This document shows positions 26,867 to 34,865 of a stretch of DNA of 44,101 nt, piece after piece. This stretch comes from Desulfatiglans sp. (GTDB lineage: Bacteria; Desulfobacterota; DSM-4660; Desulfatiglandales; HGW-15): NCBI GenBank assembly GCA_012513605.1, contig JAAZBV010000123.1, positions 1-44,101 of the forward strand, given 5' to 3'. The position numbers were made by a program, and so were the translations under genes. Within the stretch, counting starts at the first letter, position 1. Each line of letters begins with the position of its first letter. The notes below the pieces were generated by a model. The model did not search any database and had not been told where the DNA came from. It was given only the letters and a program-made list of their open reading frames with translations.

Positions 26867-27613
26867 CTACATATAAAGGCCGCCATTTACATGAATAATC
26901 TGCCCTGTAATATAAGAAGCAGACTCGGAACAGAGCCAGTAAACGGTTTCTGATACATCCTGAACCGTACCAAGCCTGCCAAGAGGTATCTGCTGAAGGT
27001 ATGACTCCACCACCTTTTCAGGAAGCGCATCGGTCATCTCTGTCTGGATAAAGCCGGGGGCTACAGCATTTACAGTAATACCCCTTGAAGCCACCTCCCT
27101 TGCAACAGCCTTTGTAAACCCCATAATACCTGCCTTTGATGCAGAATAATTTGCCTGACCCGCAACCCCTATCTGGCCTGAGACAGAGGCTATATTTACT
27201 ATTGTGCCTCTTCTGTTTTTTATCATTGACCTGATTATGGTCTGGGTGCAGTTAAAAATACTTTTCAAATTTATATTCAGAACAAGGTCCCAGTCTCTTT
27301 CTGACATCTTCATGAGCAGTGAATCCCTAGTAATACCAGCATTGTTTATCAGGGTATCAACCCTCCCATACTTTTCAAGCACACTGTCAAAAAAGCTTTC
27401 TACAGCAGATTTGGATGAAACGTCAACCTTGAAACTCTCACACCTGATGCCCTTTTCATTTAACATAGTAAGTGTCTGGTCAGAAAAGGTTTCATCCTGA
27501 TCATAATGAGCAATTATAATGACCGGACGCTCTTCGGCAAACTTAAGGGCAATTGCACGTCCTATACCCCTTGACCCCCCTGTTACAACTACAACTCTCT
27601 GTGAGTTATCCAT
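26867..27613 (-). CDS. fabG: 3-oxoacyl-ACP reductase
   Basis: This 248-residue short-chain dehydrogenase reduces 3-oxoacyl-ACP with NADPH. It has TGGSRGIGRAIA (cofactor loop), NNAGITRDSLLMKM, and the Ser-Tyr-Lys set in IASVSGQIGVAGQANYSASKAG. The start at 27613 is preferred: GAGGGTGG lies just upstream, while the GTG at 27625 would be inside that site. The plsX-fabG-acpP-fabF order is the standard fatty-acid cluster, here without fabD or fabH between plsX and fabG. Confidence 0.96.
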   Translation of the reverse strand: MDNSQRVVVVTGGSRGIGRAIALKFAEERPVIIIAHYDQDETFSDQTLTMLNEKGIRCESFKVDVSSKSAVESFFDSVLEKYGRVDTLINNAGITRDSLLMKMSERDWDLVLNINLKSIFNCTQTIIRSMIKNRRGTIVNIASVSGQIGVAGQANYSASKAGIMGFTKAVAREVASRGITVNAVAPGFIQTEMTDALPEKVVESYLQQIPLGRLGTVQDVSETVYWLCSESASYITGQIIHVNGGLYM

Positions 27614-27651
27614 TATTATTTCCACCCTCTAAAATATTTTTATCATGAGGA

Positions 27652-28635
27652 TTACATTGAGCGTAACCCACCAAGGCTGTTTAAAAGCTTTTCACCTGTA
27701 TTGTTCTTAACGTAGGTATAAGCCATAATGATGGCATTTTTAATCGCCTTTTCAGATGAGTGCCCGTGACACACGATGCATACTCCGTTAATGCCCAGTA
27801 CAGGGGCCCCACCATATTTTGCATAATCAAGGCTCTCTTTAAATACCGAGATAAAACTTTCATCTTTAAAACCGCCGGATATATTATCAAGCCCTCTTAT
27901 TAACCTGGATGTAATTGATTCTGCAACCCCTTCTGATATTTTCAGAACAACATTTCCTACAAACCCGTCACATACAATAACCTGTACCTTTCCGCTTAAG
28001 ATATCCCTGCCCTCTATGTTGCCGTAAAAATCAAATGGACCCTTTACGAACAGATCATAGGCAGCCTTTACAAGGTCATTGCCCTTCCCAGGCTCTTCAC
28101 CGATATTTAAAAGCCCAACCTTTGGCCTTTTCATACCAAGGCATGAAACACAAAAAGCCTCGGCCATTATGCCGAATTGATACAGGTGGTGAGGACGACA
28201 ATCAACATTTCCTCCCACATCAACAACTATAACATCACCCTTTTCACCAGGGATAATACCGGCAAGGGCCGGTCTTTCAACCCCTTTAAGTTTACCTGAA
28301 GCCATTATGCCGGTGATCATTGTTGCGCCTGAATTTCCGGCGCTGACAACCGCATCTGCCTTTCCGTTCTTAAGTAGCTCAAAGGCTATTCTTATGGAGG
28401 AGTTTTTCTTTTCTCTGTATCCCTTTACAGGAGACTCGCTCATATCAACTGTTTCATTGCAGTGATAAATTGTCAATCTTTCCATGCATGTTTCATTCGC
28501 AAGGTAAGGATTGATAATATCCCTGTCTCCTACAAGAACAATATGACAATCTATCTCTATTAAAGCCTGTAAAGCCCCGCGAACTACCACTTCAGGAGCG
28601 TAATCACCTCCCATGGCATCCACGGCTATTATCAT
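27652..28635 (-). CDS. plsX: Phosphate acyltransferase PlsX
   Basis: This 327-residue enzyme makes acyl-phosphate from acyl-ACP and so links fatty-acid synthesis to phospholipid synthesis. Family blocks: IAVDAMGGDYAPEVVVRGAL, SAGNSGATMITGIM, RPALAGIIPG, VVDVGGNVDCRP, LLNIGEEPGKGNDLVK, and ILGINGVCIVCHGHS. Length is normal (about 330-350). It begins one base after rpmF, the classic rpmF-plsX arrangement. Confidence 0.97.
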   Translation of the reverse strand: MIIAVDAMGGDYAPEVVVRGALQALIEIDCHIVLVGDRDIINPYLANETCMERLTIYHCNETVDMSESPVKGYREKKNSSIRIAFELLKNGKADAVVSAGNSGATMITGIMASGKLKGVERPALAGIIPGEKGDVIVVDVGGNVDCRPHHLYQFGIMAEAFCVSCLGMKRPKVGLLNIGEEPGKGNDLVKAAYDLFVKGPFDFYGNIEGRDILSGKVQVIVCDGFVGNVVLKISEGVAESITSRLIRGLDNISGGFKDESFISVFKESLDYAKYGGAPVLGINGVCIVCHGHSSEKAIKNAIIMAYTYVKNNTGEKLLNSLGGLRSM

Positions 28636-28636
28636 T

Positions 28637-28822
28637 CTATATCTCTTCTTTAGTCTCGATTATTGTCTTTCCCCTGTAGGTGCCGCAATTTTTACATACC
28701 TGATGAGATAATACCGGCTCATGGCATTGGGGACAAGAAGATACATTAGGCATTGTGATATGATCATGGGATCTCCGCATATCCCGTTTTGATTTTGATT
28801 TTCTCTTTTTTGGTACAGCCAT
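28637..28822 (-). CDS. rpmF: 50S ribosomal protein L32
   Basis: This 61-residue protein has the L32 start AVPKKRKSKSKRDMRRSH and a four-cysteine zinc ribbon (CPQCHEPVLSHQVCKNCGTYRG). Keeping all four Cys means it is the zinc-binding (C+) form. It lies between DUF177 and plsX, as in many bacteria. Confidence 0.97.
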   Translation of the reverse strand: MAVPKKRKSKSKRDMRRSHDHITMPNVSSCPQCHEPVLSHQVCKNCGTYRGKTIIETKEEI

Positions 28823-28839
28823 TTATTTTCTCACTCCTT

Positions 28840-29373
28840 CTAGTTTTTTAATTTATTAAGTGTAGCAAAAGCCGGATGCCCCTGAGCAGTTATACATTCA
28901 CACGAACTCACATTCAGATTACATCCGCATTTTGCACATAATCCAAGACAATCAATTCTGCAAAGACATTTAACAGGCAAAGAAAGAAAAAGCTGCTCCC
29001 TTATTACCTCATTCAGGTTGACTTTATCATCCCGGATAAAAACAACCTCAATATCCTCTTCCATTAATTCCAGTTCATCATTTCCAGCACCATTGTTTAC
29101 TGGAACCAGAAAGTAGTTGAATTCAGCCTCTATCTCCAGCCTGTATGGCTCAAGGCACCTGTCGCACACAACCCTCAACGCCCCTTTAAAGACGCCATCC
29201 AGTACATATTTACTCTCGACCCTGTAGATAGTAAGCTCTACACTAATCGGCGTCTCTATTGCCTCTATCTGATAATCTTCTTCTCCCGGCGACCACCACC
29301 CCCTGTCAAGGGTATATGAAAAATATTTTTTCCCTTCACCGGGAATTGTCTTAAGATCAATTATCATATGCAT
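28840..29373 (-). CDS. DUF177 family protein (YceD, 23S rRNA accumulation)
   Basis: This 177-residue protein belongs to the DUF177/YceD family, whose E. coli member is linked to 23S rRNA accumulation and is co-transcribed with rpmF. Seen here: the CDRCLEPYRLEIEAEFNYFL block (Cys-x2-Cys), then LVPVN...EDIEVVFIRDDKVNLNEVIREQLFLSLPVKCLC and a C-terminal cysteine set (CRIDCLGLCAKCG). The start at 29373 has no strong ribosome site; a second ATG lies two codons in. It is the first gene of the 19-gene minus-strand run, just downstream of the promoter at 29452-29479. Confidence 0.93.
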   Translation of the reverse strand: MHMIIDLKTIPGEGKKYFSYTLDRGWWSPGEEDYQIEAIETPISVELTIYRVESKYVLDGVFKGALRVVCDRCLEPYRLEIEAEFNYFLVPVNNGAGNDELELMEEDIEVVFIRDDKVNLNEVIREQLFLSLPVKCLCRIDCLGLCAKCGCNLNVSSCECITAQGHPAFATLNKLKN

Positions 29374-29427
29374 ATTCTTTTACTAAATAATTCCAAGGGG
29401 TTAATTTAATTATTAAAATCCCCGTGT

Positions 29428-29447
29428 ATTCTATAAAAAAATAGAAT
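29428..29447. promoter_or_regulatory. Dyad at the predicted transcript start of the fab/rib run
   Basis: ATTCTAT-AAAAAA-ATAGAAT is a perfect 7-bp-arm dyad a few bases downstream of the -10 box. It may be an operator overlapping the transcript start or a 5' mRNA hairpin. Confidence 0.45.
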
Positions 29448-29451
29448 GTGC

Positions 29452-29479
29452 AGTATATATTAGAACACCTGTTTGTCAA
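29452..29479 (-). promoter_or_regulatory. Sigma-70 promoter upstream of DUF177-rpmF-plsX
   Basis: On the minus strand TTGACA (29474-29479) is separated by 16 bp from TATACT (29452-29457), five to six matches at each box. Transcription would start near 29445 and read the DUF177-rpmF-plsX-fabG-acpP-fabF run and probably beyond, leaving a leader of about 70 bases. Confidence 0.75.
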
Positions 29480-29554
29480 GTTTTTTGAATAAGATACAAA
29501 ATAGATGATATGGATAAAAGAAGATTAAAATTTGCATGAAATAATAAGACATAA

Positions 29555-29592
29555 ATCACCATCTGACCTTATGGGTTCAGACAGATGGTGAT
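29555..29592 (-). terminator. Hairpin downstream of flgM
   Basis: ATCACCATCTG (29555-29565) and CAGATGGTGAT (29582-29592) form an 11-bp stem with possible inner pairs (ACC/GGT). It lies 21 bp past the flgM stop. The following minus-strand bases are only moderately T-rich, so termination may be partial. Confidence 0.6.
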
Positions 29593-29613
29593 CTATATTA
29601 CCAAAATACAAAT

Positions 29614-29931
29614 CTAGATAATATTTGTAATAGAATCTGCCAATACCTTTTCAGCAACCTGTTTGGAATCAACATGATAGGTATCGTTTTTAATCATCGT
29701 TTTGAGCTGCTCTATCTTTGCAGCCCTCTCTTCAGGGACAATGTCCATCTTTTCAGCCGCCTTGCTAAACTCTACCGATTCCGGGGAAATATCAACCTTG
29801 GTACCTTTTCCAGAATCCTTTTCTGTTGCCTGCCCCTGGCCACTGATATTTTCAGCCTCTTTCAGTCTGGTCTGGGATGGATCAAGGTTTCCAACCTTAT
29901 TTATGCTGTTTGATATTTCATTAACCTTCAT
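29614..29931 (-). CDS. flgM: Anti-sigma-28 factor FlgM
   Basis: This 105-residue protein holds back sigma-28 (FliA) until the flagellar hook is done. The FlgM pattern is clear: mostly disordered N-terminus, VDISPESVEFSKAAE, then a C-terminal sigma-binding part (ERAAKIEQLKTMIKNDTYHVDSKQVAEKVLAD). I start at 29931 (MKVNEISNSI), with AGGGGG a few bases upstream; the frame is open seven codons further. It is behind a short gene of the DVU0524 type. No other flagellar structural genes are in the window. Confidence 0.92.
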   Translation of the reverse strand: MKVNEISNSINKVGNLDPSQTRLKEAENISGQGQATEKDSGKGTKVDISPESVEFSKAAEKMDIVPEERAAKIEQLKTMIKNDTYHVDSKQVAEKVLADSITNII

Positions 29932-29982
29932 TTTTGCCCCCTTCAAGACCATATGAGGTCTTCATATAAAAAAGAGATACTG

Positions 29983-30204
29983 CTAATCCTCTGTCATCTG
30001 CATATCAATACCACCGGAGAACTGATTCACCAGCTTATCAGTCATCTTTCTGAGCACCTCTTTTTGACGTGCCTCACCAGAGATGTTTATTACATCAACA
30101 GGTTTTTTCTTTTCCAATGTGCCCTCATCAGCAATCATTGCCTTTTTCTTCAACTGATTACCGTATATCCTGAGCACATTTCTTATCTGATAAGTAGTGA
30201 TCAA
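29983..30204 (-). CDS. DVU0524-type FlgM-associated small protein
   Basis: This 73-residue protein (MITTYQIRNVLRIYGNQLKK ... DVINISGEARQKEV ... MTDKLVNQF) resembles the short proteins encoded next to flgM in Desulfovibrio-type bacteria. Translation starts at TTG (30204) with GGAGG 10 bases upstream. The DxIxISxEAR block is echoed in FlgM's own VDISPESVEF, so it may be a FlgM relative or chaperone. It lies 51 bp upstream of flgM and is likely co-transcribed. Its biochemical role is not known to me. Confidence 0.75.
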   Translation of the reverse strand: MITTYQIRNVLRIYGNQLKKKAMIADEGTLEKKKPVDVINISGEARQKEVLRKMTDKLVNQFSGGIDMQMTED

Positions 30205-30289
30205 AATAAATTGCCTCCACCTATCTCTTCGACCCGGGATATTTAAAACTTAAATTTTTTTTTAAAAATAAAGGGGAGAAATGATTAAA

Positions 30290-30314
30290 GAGAGCTGTTT
30301 TTCATACAACTCTC
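30290..30314. terminator. Weak hairpin after the second sigma-54 activator gene
   Basis: GAGAGCTGT and ACAACTCTC form a 9-bp stem with one mismatch in the 172-bp gap between the activator (ends 30377) and the DVU0524-type gene. There is no clear T-run, so it may only slow transcription; otherwise nothing else is evident in this gap. Confidence 0.35.
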
Positions 30315-30376
30315 ATATAATCGGTCACAGGAACATGAAACTTTACTGAATTTGACAATAAAGTAAACCTGCTCTG

Positions 30377-31771
30377 TTAACTGGCCGCGCTGCGAGGCTT
30401 TTCTATCCCCTGTTTTTTTATCTTCTCAACAAGTGTTGTCCGATTCATGTTCAATAGCTTTGCAGCCCTGTTTTTGACCCAGTCTGCCTTTTCAAGTGCC
30501 CTTATAATAAGGAGCTTTTCATAATCATTGATTGCGTTATTAAGTGAGAACCCATCGTCAGGTATCATGGACGGACCAACATCTTCGGTCTTCTGTTTCT
30601 GAAGAAGCTTGTCAGGCAGGTCATTTACCGTAAGCTCATCGGCATCTGTCAGGATCACCATCCTCTCTATTATATTCTCAAGCTCCCTGACGTTTCCAGG
30701 CCAGTCATAATTCATAAAGGCCTTCATTACATCCTTTGATACCCCTTTAATCTCCTTTCCTCTCGTCTTAACCATAATGTCTACAAAATGGTGAATGAGC
30801 AATGGTATGTCCGAGCGTCTATCACGAAGAGGGGGTATTTCTACAGGGATAACCCTTAATCTATAATAGAGATCTTCCCTGAACTGATTTTCAAGCACCA
30901 GTTTATCCAGATCCTTATTTGTGGCTGCAATTACCCTGATATCACATTTAATTGTTTTGGTGCCGCCAAGCCTTTCAAACTCCTGCTCCTGTAATATTCG
31001 AAGCAGCTTGACCTGCAGATGCGGGCTCATCTCACCGATTTCATCGAGGAAGATAGTTCCGCCGTTTGACATCTCAAACCTGCCTATGCGTGTCCTTATG
31101 GCATTTGTAAAGGCACCCTTTTCATGACCAAACAATTCACTTTCGAGCAGGTCTTCAGGGATTGCACCACAGTTAACAGGGATAAGAGGCTTGTCACGGC
31201 GCATGCTGTTATAATGAATGGCCTTGGCAACAAGCTCTTTTCCTGTGCCTGATTCGCCCAGTATAAGAACCGTGCTGTCAGTATCAGCCACCTTTTCTAT
31301 AATTCTAAAGACCTTGTTCATCTCAGAGCTGTCGCCTATAAAGTTATCGAACTTGTACTTCTTTTTAAGCTGGTTCTTCAATGCGACATTTTCTCTCTTG
31401 ATATCCCTGAATTCAAGGGCCCGGTTAATGACCATAATAACCTCTTCCATCTTTACCGGTTTTGCAAGATAGTCAAAGGCACCCGCCTTCATGGCCTCAA
31501 CCGCAGTCCTTATGGTAGCATAACCTGTCAGGATAATACCTATTGTGTCAATAGAATGATCTACCAGGTATTTGAGTACCTCCATTCCATCAACCTTTGG
31601 CATATTCAGGTCAATCAGCGCAACATCATATAAATCCTCTTCTATCAGAGTGATAGCCTCTTCACCATTCTGTGCTGTATCAACATCAAAATCTTCAAGG
31701 CTTAAAATGTCAGAAAAAGACTCTCTGATCTTTGATTCATCGTCTACTACCAGTATCTTTGCTTTTGCCAT
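30377..31771 (-). CDS. Sigma-54-dependent response regulator, FleQ/FlrA-like C-terminus
   Basis: This 464-residue activator has a receiver (Asp10, Asp11, phospho-site Asp54 in VALIDLNMP), an AAA+ domain with Walker A GESGTGKE, a GAFTNA form of the sigma-54 loop, Walker B GGTIFLDEIGE, and a Fis-type helix-turn-helix ending NRAAKLLNMNRTTLVEKIKK. The RTTLxEK pattern at the end is typical of flagellar master regulators of the FleQ/FlrA kind, and flgM lies next in the same direction. A role in flagellar or surface gene control is therefore inferred. No kinase gene is adjacent, so it is an orphan here. The upstream region (31772-32182) carries repeats that could be its own binding sites. Confidence 0.92.
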   Translation of the reverse strand: MAKAKILVVDDESKIRESFSDILSLEDFDVDTAQNGEEAITLIEEDLYDVALIDLNMPKVDGMEVLKYLVDHSIDTIGIILTGYATIRTAVEAMKAGAFDYLAKPVKMEEVIMVINRALEFRDIKRENVALKNQLKKKYKFDNFIGDSSEMNKVFRIIEKVADTDSTVLILGESGTGKELVAKAIHYNSMRRDKPLIPVNCGAIPEDLLESELFGHEKGAFTNAIRTRIGRFEMSNGGTIFLDEIGEMSPHLQVKLLRILQEQEFERLGGTKTIKCDIRVIAATNKDLDKLVLENQFREDLYYRLRVIPVEIPPLRDRRSDIPLLIHHFVDIMVKTRGKEIKGVSKDVMKAFMNYDWPGNVRELENIIERMVILTDADELTVNDLPDKLLQKQKTEDVGPSMIPDDGFSLNNAINDYEKLLIIRALEKADWVKNRAAKLLNMNRTTLVEKIKKQGIEKPRSAAS

Positions 31772-32182
31772 AGATTATTCTCCCCTTTCAGGTGATATCA
31801 TTTTGAATAATACAACGCCAATATTTTGGCTCTAGCCTTAACGACGTCAATATTTTAACTTCAAAATTTAAAATAGCAATCTTTTTTTTAATTATTAAGA
31901 GATATATAGCTGTTTGAAAGTAATATTTGCTATTTTAGGTAAATATGAAAATAAGTTGTGTTATAAATCAGCATTAAGTATCATTATATTGTATTTTTTC
32001 TACCTTTAAATTTATTATGCTGTTTTTCAACAATCAGCACGGTAAAGACTTCGTCAAAGAGTTGACAAAAAATCTATAACTGTACAAGAAAAGGCTGTTG
32101 TGCTAAAGGTATGAGTCAAAAAACTATCACCTTAACATTAGCACGAAAAGACAGATACAACCTTTTATAATTGGGCGTAGAG
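31772..32182. promoter_or_regulatory. 411-bp divergent spacer with paired repeats
   Basis: This AT-rich gap between the activator and the EI24-type gene has no supported gene. It holds a perfect 10-bp inverted pair, AAAATAGCAA (31870-31879) and TTGCTATTTT (31927-31936), and a direct pair CAATATTTT (31819-31827 and 31848-31856), 29 bp apart. The first of these sits in a GCCAA-TATT-TTGGC dyad. A GTCAA-AGAG-TTGAC dyad lies at 32053-32066. A TTGACA at 32062-32067 has no good -10 partner. Autoregulation of the activator is a reasonable guess. Confidence 0.4.
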
Positions 32183-32899
32183 ATGCAGATTTTAAGTGGA
32201 ATAAAATATAATCTGGCAGGATTAAAGATGGGGCTCAGGACCCAAAAGCTGCTGTTTCTGGGGCTATTGCGTTTTTTTGTTGTCATCCTTGTGGCAATAG
32301 GTTTAAGTGCTATTATACTGATATACCATACTGATATTATATCTGCCATATGGTCTAAACCCGAAAGCCTCTGGGTGGTTTGGATATGGCATCTATTATC
32401 GTGGCTCATATCCCTGATTCTTATAATATTATCATCTGTGATCTCATATCTCCTTTCACAAATACTGTTTTCGATTGTGATCATGGACAGGATGTCAAGG
32501 ATAACAGAAAGGATCAGGAAGGGCCATGTTACAGAGCCCGGCAGTCTCTCCTATTTTGGCCAGTTCATGTTCCTTATCAGGCAGGAGATCCCAAGGGCAA
32601 TCATACCAATATTTTTACTCCTGATATTATCTGTTATAGGATGGTTTACACCTTTAGGCCCTTTTATCACGATTTTAACATCCATCATTGCTGCTGCCAT
32701 TCTTGCATGGGATAATACAGACCTCGTATCTGCAAGGCGATGCATGAAATACAGGAGCAGGTTCAGATTTTTTATTGATAATTTTTCCTTTCATATAGGC
32801 TTCGGGCTTTTATTCCTGATCCCTGTTTTCAATATACTCTGCCTCTCTTTTGCACCCATAGGGGCCACCCTTTACTACCTGGATAAACATGAACAATAG
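32183..32899 (+). CDS. EI24/CysZ-like inner-membrane protein
   Basis: This 238-residue protein has about five to six membrane segments (for example around 25-48, 65-95, 130-165 and 195-220). The pattern KYNLAGLKMGLRTQKLL at the start and the end IGFGLLFLIPVFNILCLSFAPIGATLYYLD match the EI24/CysZ-like family, whose CysZ member moves sulfate. An early TTG at 32171 is possible but has no better ribosome site. It is followed by a flavin oxidoreductase after 23 bp, so they may be one transcript. The substrate is not evident; sulfate, small anions or a non-transport role are all open. Confidence 0.75.
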   Translation: MQILSGIKYNLAGLKMGLRTQKLLFLGLLRFFVVILVAIGLSAIILIYHTDIISAIWSKPESLWVVWIWHLLSWLISLILIILSSVISYLLSQILFSIVIMDRMSRITERIRKGHVTEPGSLSYFGQFMFLIRQEIPRAIIPIFLLLILSVIGWFTPLGPFITILTSIIAAAILAWDNTDLVSARRCMKYRSRFRFFIDNFSFHIGFGLLFLIPVFNILCLSFAPIGATLYYLDKHEQ

Positions 32900-32922
32900 A
32901 AGATGTTAAAGGTGAGAATAAA

Positions 32923-34851
32923 ATGACAAGAAAATTTCCAAACCTTTTTTCTCCATTAAAAGTGGGTAGATTAACCCTCAAAAACCGGATCATATCTGCC
33001 CCTATGACCTTCCCCATTTTGACGTCAGATGGATGTCTTACCCCTGAGGCCATAGCGTTTTATGAACTCAGGGCAAAGGGAGGGGCCGCAGTGGTTACTG
33101 TGAGTGAACTGATTGTTAAACCTGAAGGCAGGTACTACCCTGTTCAGGTTATTATTAATGCCCCAAATGCAAAAGACAGCCTGGCAATGGCGGCAAGAGC
33201 AATAAAGCGGCATGGGGCCATTCCCAGTATGGAATTATCACATGGCGGAAAATACGCCCTTAAAGATGAAAAACATCCTGTGAGCTACGGGCCGAGTGAT
33301 GAGTTCACAGATGATTTACAGACGGTTCACTCACTGACCCATGACATGATAGAGGATATCATTGAGGCATATGGAAAGGCAGCAGAAATGTGCATGGCCG
33401 CTGGTTTTGAAATGCTTCTCATACATACCGGTCATGGCTGGCTCCTGCAGCAGTTTCTCTCACCTGCCACAAATAAAAGAACTGACAAATATGGTGGGAA
33501 TCTGACAAACAGGGCAAGGCTTGCTGTTGAGGTGCTCGACAGGGTGCGCTCTGTTGTGGGGAATGGTTTTCCTATTGAGCTGAGGATGAGTGCAGAGGAA
33601 TACATGGCAGGAGGTTATAACTTTACCGAAGCCATTGAGTTTGCAAAACTGATACAAGAGAGGGTTGACCTTATACAGGTATCAACAGGCGCTCATACAG
33701 GGAATTTTGAGAAAACCCATCCCTCTTCATTCATGGAGAGAGGCGTAAATGTCCATTATGCGGAAGAGATGAAAAGGCATATTAATATACCTGTCTCCAC
33801 CATAGGGGCTCTAAATGAACCAGACATGCTTGAAGATATAATCAGCACAGGTAAGGCCGATGCTGTAGTTATGGCAAGGGCACTTCTGGCTGACCCTTAC
33901 CTACCGAAAAAGGCATACCTGGGAAAGGATGACGAGATAGTCCGCTGTTACAGGTGCTACGCCTGTATGGCAGAGAGAATGACAACCGGCCTGCGTATTT
34001 GCTCCCTTAATCCTGTAATTGGAAGTGAATATGAAAGTAGTTTCATTAAAAACACAACCAGACCCAAAACAGTTCTGGTAGCTGGTGGAGGCCCAGGAGG
34101 CATGCAGGCAGCACTTACAGCCGCTGAACGAGGTCATAATGTTATCTTATGTGAAAAGAGCAATAAGCTGGGCGGTGCGCTTAACGGGGTTAAAGGGGCG
34201 CCATTTAAGGATGACCTTTACAGGTTCATCTCGATAAAGGCACTTCTTATGCGAAATGCCGGTGTTGATATAAGACTTAGCACAGAGGTAACACCCGCGC
34301 TCGCAGCACAAATCAGGCCTGATGTGCTTATTGTTGCGGTTGGTGCAGAGCCAATTATCCCTCCTATACCTGGTATAGATGGCGAAAATGTGATCATGGC
34401 AAATGATCTGCCAGATGATTTAGAAAAGGTTGGTCAGATGGTAATAGTTATGGGCGGCGGGCTTGTAGGGTGCGAGACGGCCCTTCACATGGCTATGGAA
34501 GAGAGAGATGTAACAGTTATAGAAATGATGGAGAGTCTGTGCCCTGACGCAAACCAGCGCTACAGGCCATTACTTATGGCGCAGCTTGAAAAGCATGTAA
34601 AGTGCATAACAGGGATGCGCGGTGTGCAGGTTACAGCAAAAGGTATTTTATGTGCTGACAGGGATAGCCATGAAACATTTTTAGAGGCAGACAGTGTTAT
34701 TTGTGCAACAGGTCAGCGGCCCCGCAGGGATATTGCAGATGTGCTAAAAGACTGCGCGCCTGAAGTAATCAAAATAGGAGACTGCGTAAAGGCATCTAAT
34801 GTTACACAGGCATTGTTCCAGGGATACTGGGCCGGGGCTGATATAGAATAG
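32923..34851 (+). CDS. Old-yellow-enzyme / 2,4-dienoyl-CoA-reductase family oxidoreductase
   Basis: This 642-residue enzyme has an N-terminal FMN-binding barrel (about 1-335; LFSPLKVGRLTLKNRIISAPM, HTGHGWLLQQFLSPATNKRTDKYGG), a 4Fe-4S site (C342, C345, C348, C360) and a C-terminal FAD/NAD(P)H domain (VAGGGPGGMQAALTAAERGH, VIVMGGGLVGCETALHMA). This is the layout of FadH, trimethylamine dehydrogenase and BaiCD/enoate reductases. The Fe-S spacing is C-x2-C-x2-C-x11-C, one residue shorter than the C-x2-C-x3-C-x11-C of E. coli FadH. Substrate may be an enoyl- or dienoyl-CoA, but this cannot be fixed. AGGTGAG precedes the ATG. Confidence 0.9.
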   Translation: MTRKFPNLFSPLKVGRLTLKNRIISAPMTFPILTSDGCLTPEAIAFYELRAKGGAAVVTVSELIVKPEGRYYPVQVIINAPNAKDSLAMAARAIKRHGAIPSMELSHGGKYALKDEKHPVSYGPSDEFTDDLQTVHSLTHDMIEDIIEAYGKAAEMCMAAGFEMLLIHTGHGWLLQQFLSPATNKRTDKYGGNLTNRARLAVEVLDRVRSVVGNGFPIELRMSAEEYMAGGYNFTEAIEFAKLIQERVDLIQVSTGAHTGNFEKTHPSSFMERGVNVHYAEEMKRHINIPVSTIGALNEPDMLEDIISTGKADAVVMARALLADPYLPKKAYLGKDDEIVRCYRCYACMAERMTTGLRICSLNPVIGSEYESSFIKNTTRPKTVLVAGGGPGGMQAALTAAERGHNVILCEKSNKLGGALNGVKGAPFKDDLYRFISIKALLMRNAGVDIRLSTEVTPALAAQIRPDVLIVAVGAEPIIPPIPGIDGENVIMANDLPDDLEKVGQMVIVMGGGLVGCETALHMAMEERDVTVIEMMESLCPDANQRYRPLLMAQLEKHVKCITGMRGVQVTAKGILCADRDSHETFLEADSVICATGQRPRRDIADVLKDCAPEVIKIGDCVKASNVTQALFQGYWAGADIE

Positions 34852-34865
34852 ATAAAAAAGAGGCG

